Of a DNA stretch of 64,000 bases, positions 61,898 through 64,000 are shown in pieces; within the stretch, counting starts at the first letter, position 1, and every line of letters starts with the position of its first letter. The position numbers and the translations under genes are program-made. Origin of the DNA: Pseudomaricurvus alcaniphilus. GTDB taxonomy: Bacteria; Pseudomonadota; Gammaproteobacteria; Pseudomonadales; Cellvibrionaceae. The stretch spans positions 62,001-126,000 of the forward strand of contig NZ_JAAOIX010000014.1 of NCBI RefSeq assembly GCF_011440395.1, written 5' to 3'. The notes under the pieces are model-generated. The model was not told the origin of the DNA and made no database searches. It worked only from the letters and a program-made list of their open reading frames with translations.

Positions 61898-63217
61898 ATG
61901 AAACTACAATCCCTGATCGTCTCTGCAGCGGCCACGCTGCTGAGCACTGCGGCCGTGACCCAGGCGGCCACCACGGTGACCATTGGCACCGTCAATAACG
62001 GCGATATGATCGTTATGCAGAAACTCTCTGCCAGGTTTGAAGCAGAGAACCCGGACATAGACCTGAACTGGGTAGTGCTGGAAGAAAACGTGCTGCGCCA
62101 GCGCCTGACCACCGACATCGCTACCGGCAGCGGCCAGTTCGATGTGGTGACTATCGGTACCTACGAGGTGCCCATTTGGGGCGGTAAAGACTGGTTAGTG
62201 CCATTGGAAGGCCTGCCGGGAGACTACGACCTGGATGATGTGTTGCAATCGATACGCGACGGCCTGTCGCACGAGGGCAAGCTGTATGCATTGCCGTTCT
62301 ACGCTGAAAGCTCCATGACGTTCTACAATTCCTCCCTGCTGGAAAAAGCGGGCCTCAGCATGCCGGATCAGCCCACCTGGGACCAGGTCAAGGTCATGGC
62401 GTCCAAGATTCACGATCCGGGCAATGGTGTCTACGGTATCTGCCTGCGGGGCAAGCCGGGTTGGGGCGAAAACATGGCCCTGGTGTCCACCATGGTCAAC
62501 ACTTTCGGCGGACGCTGGTTTGATGAAAACTGGAAGCCCGAACTGGATTCACCCGAGTGGCAGCAAGCGGTTGGCCTCTACATCGAGCTGCAGCAAAAAT
62601 ACGGTCCTCCGGGCGCCAGCTCCAACGGTTTTAACGAAAACCAGGCGCTGTTCTCCAGCGGTAAATGCGGTATATGGATCGATGCCACCTCGGCCGCAGG
62701 CGGTTTATACAACCGCAGCGAGTCCCAGGTCGCCGACAATGTTGGCTTTGCGCAGGCACCAGTCGCCGTAACGTCCCATGGCAACCACTGGTTGTGGTCC
62801 TGGGCGCTGGCTATCCCGAAAACCTCCGATGCCAAAGCGGCTGCGCAGAAGTTTATGACCTGGGCTACGTCCAAGTCCTACATCGAAATGGTGGGCGCGA
62901 GCGAGGGCTGGGCCAGTGTGCCTCCAGGTACCCGCAAATCCACCTATGCTAACCCCAAGTACAAGGCAGCGGCTCCTTTCGCCCCGGCCGTGCTGGAGGC
63001 GATCCAGACTGCTGACCCCACCAAGCCGAGTGTCCAGCCGGTGCCTTACACCGGGGTCCAGTATGTGGGCATTCCCGAGTTCCAGTCTATCGGTACCCAG
63101 GTGGGCCAGACCATCGCCGGCGCTTTGGCCGGGCAGATGACTGTGAAGCAGGCATTGAAGAGCGTCCAGTCTTCCGTTTCGCGAACCATGCGTCGGGCCG
63201 GCTACCCTAAAAAATAA
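61898..63217 (+). CDS. ABC sugar/polyol substrate-binding protein, mannitol type
   Basis: 439-residue periplasmic binding protein of the extracellular solute-binding family 1. The ATG follows AAGGAG and a signal peptide ends TQAATT. Segments such as FDVVTIGTYEVPIWG, YALPFYAESSMTFYN and GWGENMALVSTMVNTFGG are typical of the sorbitol/mannitol (SmoE/MtlE) branch. It feeds the permease downstream. Together with mtlA it gives the cell two uptake routes for the same class of compound. The exact ligand is inferred from the mannitol 2-dehydrogenase. Confidence 0.9.
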   Translation: MKLQSLIVSAAATLLSTAAVTQAATTVTIGTVNNGDMIVMQKLSARFEAENPDIDLNWVVLEENVLRQRLTTDIATGSGQFDVVTIGTYEVPIWGGKDWLVPLEGLPGDYDLDDVLQSIRDGLSHEGKLYALPFYAESSMTFYNSSLLEKAGLSMPDQPTWDQVKVMASKIHDPGNGVYGICLRGKPGWGENMALVSTMVNTFGGRWFDENWKPELDSPEWQQAVGLYIELQQKYGPPGASSNGFNENQALFSSGKCGIWIDATSAAGGLYNRSESQVADNVGFAQAPVAVTSHGNHWLWSWALAIPKTSDAKAAAQKFMTWATSKSYIEMVGASEGWASVPPGTRKSTYANPKYKAAAPFAPAVLEAIQTADPTKPSVQPVPYTGVQYVGIPEFQSIGTQVGQTIAGALAGQMTVKQALKSVQSSVSRTMRRAGYPKK

Positions 63218-63219
63218 GA

Positions 63220-63274
63220 CTTACCTGTGAACTTACCCGCGCGGCCCTCTCGATGAGGGGCGCCGCCAGGTAAG
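63220..63274 (+). other. Intercistronic stem-loop after binding-protein gene
   Basis: CTTACCTG (63220-63227) pairs with CAGGTAAG (63267-63274), and an inner stem forms around CCCTC and GAGGG. It starts 3 nt after the binding-protein stop codon and has no T run. Such structures commonly keep binding-protein transcripts more abundant than permease transcripts. Confidence 0.6.
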
Positions 63275-63299
63275 CAACTGACTTTGGAGGATGACACCC

Positions 63300-64000
63300 A
63301 TGGCGACACCTGCAAGCACGGCGGCCGCTAATTCGGCGGTGAAAACTAAAAATACCAGAAAGGTCGATACACGGCCCTTCCTCTGGCCCTCGGTGATTGT
63401 CCTGTTCCTGTGGATGATCGTTCCATTGGCGATGACGTTGTACTACTCCGTCATCAATTACAATTTGCTCGATCCCTCATTTACCGGCTTTGCCGGCCTG
63501 GAGAACTACAAGTTCCTGCTCGAGGACCCGTCCCTGTGGACCTCAATGTGGAATACTCTGGTTCTGGTCGGCTCGGTCCTGATTATCTCCGTTGTGGTGG
63601 GGGCTCTGTTGGCGGTGCTTTACAACGCCAGGTTTCCCGGTCGCAACATTGCTCGCTTACTGGTGATCGCGCCGTTTTTCGTGATGCCGACAGTAAGCGC
63701 GCTGATCTGGAAGAATATGATGTTGCATCCGGTTAACGGCTTTGTCGCCTGGCTGCAGTCGGCCCTGGGCATGGTGCCCACCGACTGGTTCAGTCAATAC
63801 CCGATGCTGTCGATTATCCTGATCGTCTCCTGGCAATGGGTGCCGTTTGCCTTCCTGATTTTGTTGACCGCAATCCAGTCACTGGACAGCGAACAACAGG
63901 AGGCCGCCCGCATCGACGGCGCCGGACCGGTTGCCATGTTCTTTTACATCGTGCTGCCACACCTGCAGCGGTCCATTTCGGTGGTCATTATGATCGAGAG
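63300..64000 (+). CDS. ABC sugar/polyol permease (mannitol type), 5' part
   Basis: Inner-membrane permease, cut off by the right edge after 233 codons. GGAGG lies 9 nt before the ATG at 63300; another in-frame ATG at 63291 is too close to it. After a 25-residue cytoplasmic start come hydrophobic helices beginning LWPSVIVLFLWMIVP, and the EAA loop is present as EAARIDGAGPVAMFFYIVLP. That is the contact with the ATPase. It is the MtlF/SmoF-like first permease; a second permease and an ATPase are expected beyond the window. Confidence 0.9.
   Translation, partial: MATPASTAAANSAVKTKNTRKVDTRPFLWPSVIVLFLWMIVPLAMTLYYSVINYNLLDPSFTGFAGLENYKFLLEDPSLWTSMWNTLVLVGSVLIISVVVGALLAVLYNARFPGRNIARLLVIAPFFVMPTVSALIWKNMMLHPVNGFVAWLQSALGMVPTDWFSQYPMLSIILIVSWQWVPFAFLILLTAIQSLDSEQQEAARIDGAGPVAMFFYIVLPHLQRSISVVIMIE

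Overview
The window looks like part of the chromosome of a marine, polysaccharide-degrading gammaproteobacterium. Grounds are the two TonB-dependent receptors beside degradative enzymes, a flavin halogenase next to one receptor, four formylglycine sulfatases, an Entner-Doudoroff-like galactonate route, and a separate mannitol locus. A Cellvibrionales-type host is my guess from gene style only; no marker gene is present to place it.

Layout. 1-387: 5' part of a multihaem-cytochrome-like gene leaving the window. About 1.0-42.1 kb: a large locus that I read as a kappa-carrageenan-type sulfated galactan utilisation system. It holds a GH16 strongly resembling kappa-carrageenase (1257), a second lipoprotein GH16 (35077), four sulfatases (4174, 33288, 36785, 38353), two TonB-dependent receptors (9264, 17756), an MFS sugar porter (22502), and a catabolic set: aldehyde dehydrogenase, two enolase-superfamily enzymes, SMP-30 lactonase, SDR, KDGal kinase and KDPGal aldolase. 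These fit the 3,6-anhydro-D-galactose (Dau) route converging with the galactose/galactonate route on 2-keto-3-deoxygalactonate, then pyruvate plus glyceraldehyde-3-phosphate. A class III fructose-1,6-bisphosphatase and a tandem universal stress protein lie inside the locus. Two paralogous FadR-type GntR regulators lie side by side (28563, 29354). Genes of unclear role are a DUF4862-like TIM barrel, a flavin halogenase, an aldose-epimerase-like protein and two long FG-GAP/ASPIC propeller proteins. No anhydrogalactosidase or beta-galactosidase is visible.

The main result is a regulon seen directly in the DNA. A 17-bp operator, TAAACAT-N3-ATGTTTA, occurs ten times, ahead of nearly every transcription unit of this locus and nowhere in the mannitol/PTS part. 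In seven of the ten it sits between a TTG-type -35 and a TTAAAT/TATATT/TTATAT -10 at constant spacing, so a repressor bound there would block the promoter. Both FadR genes carry it 10 nt before their start codons, which implies autoregulation and probably leaderless mRNAs.

42.3-53.5 kb is housekeeping or general metabolism: CPA1 antiporter with cyclic-nucleotide-binding domain, a GlcNAc/glucose-type PTS (EIICB plus an EIIA-HPr-EI fusion), an AraC regulator, an acyl-CoA dehydrogenase and DAHP synthase. 54.5-64 kb is a mannitol/polyol locus: EIICBA, SorC-type regulator and HAD phosphatase on the minus strand, divergent from polyol dehydrogenase, porin and an ABC importer running off the end of the window.

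Three dispersed repeat families occur. One composite block (three direct copies plus an inverted copy of one repeat, followed by a nested hairpin element) is present at both 7.9-8.9 kb and 53.5-54.4 kb in the same orientation and order, framing about 45 kb.
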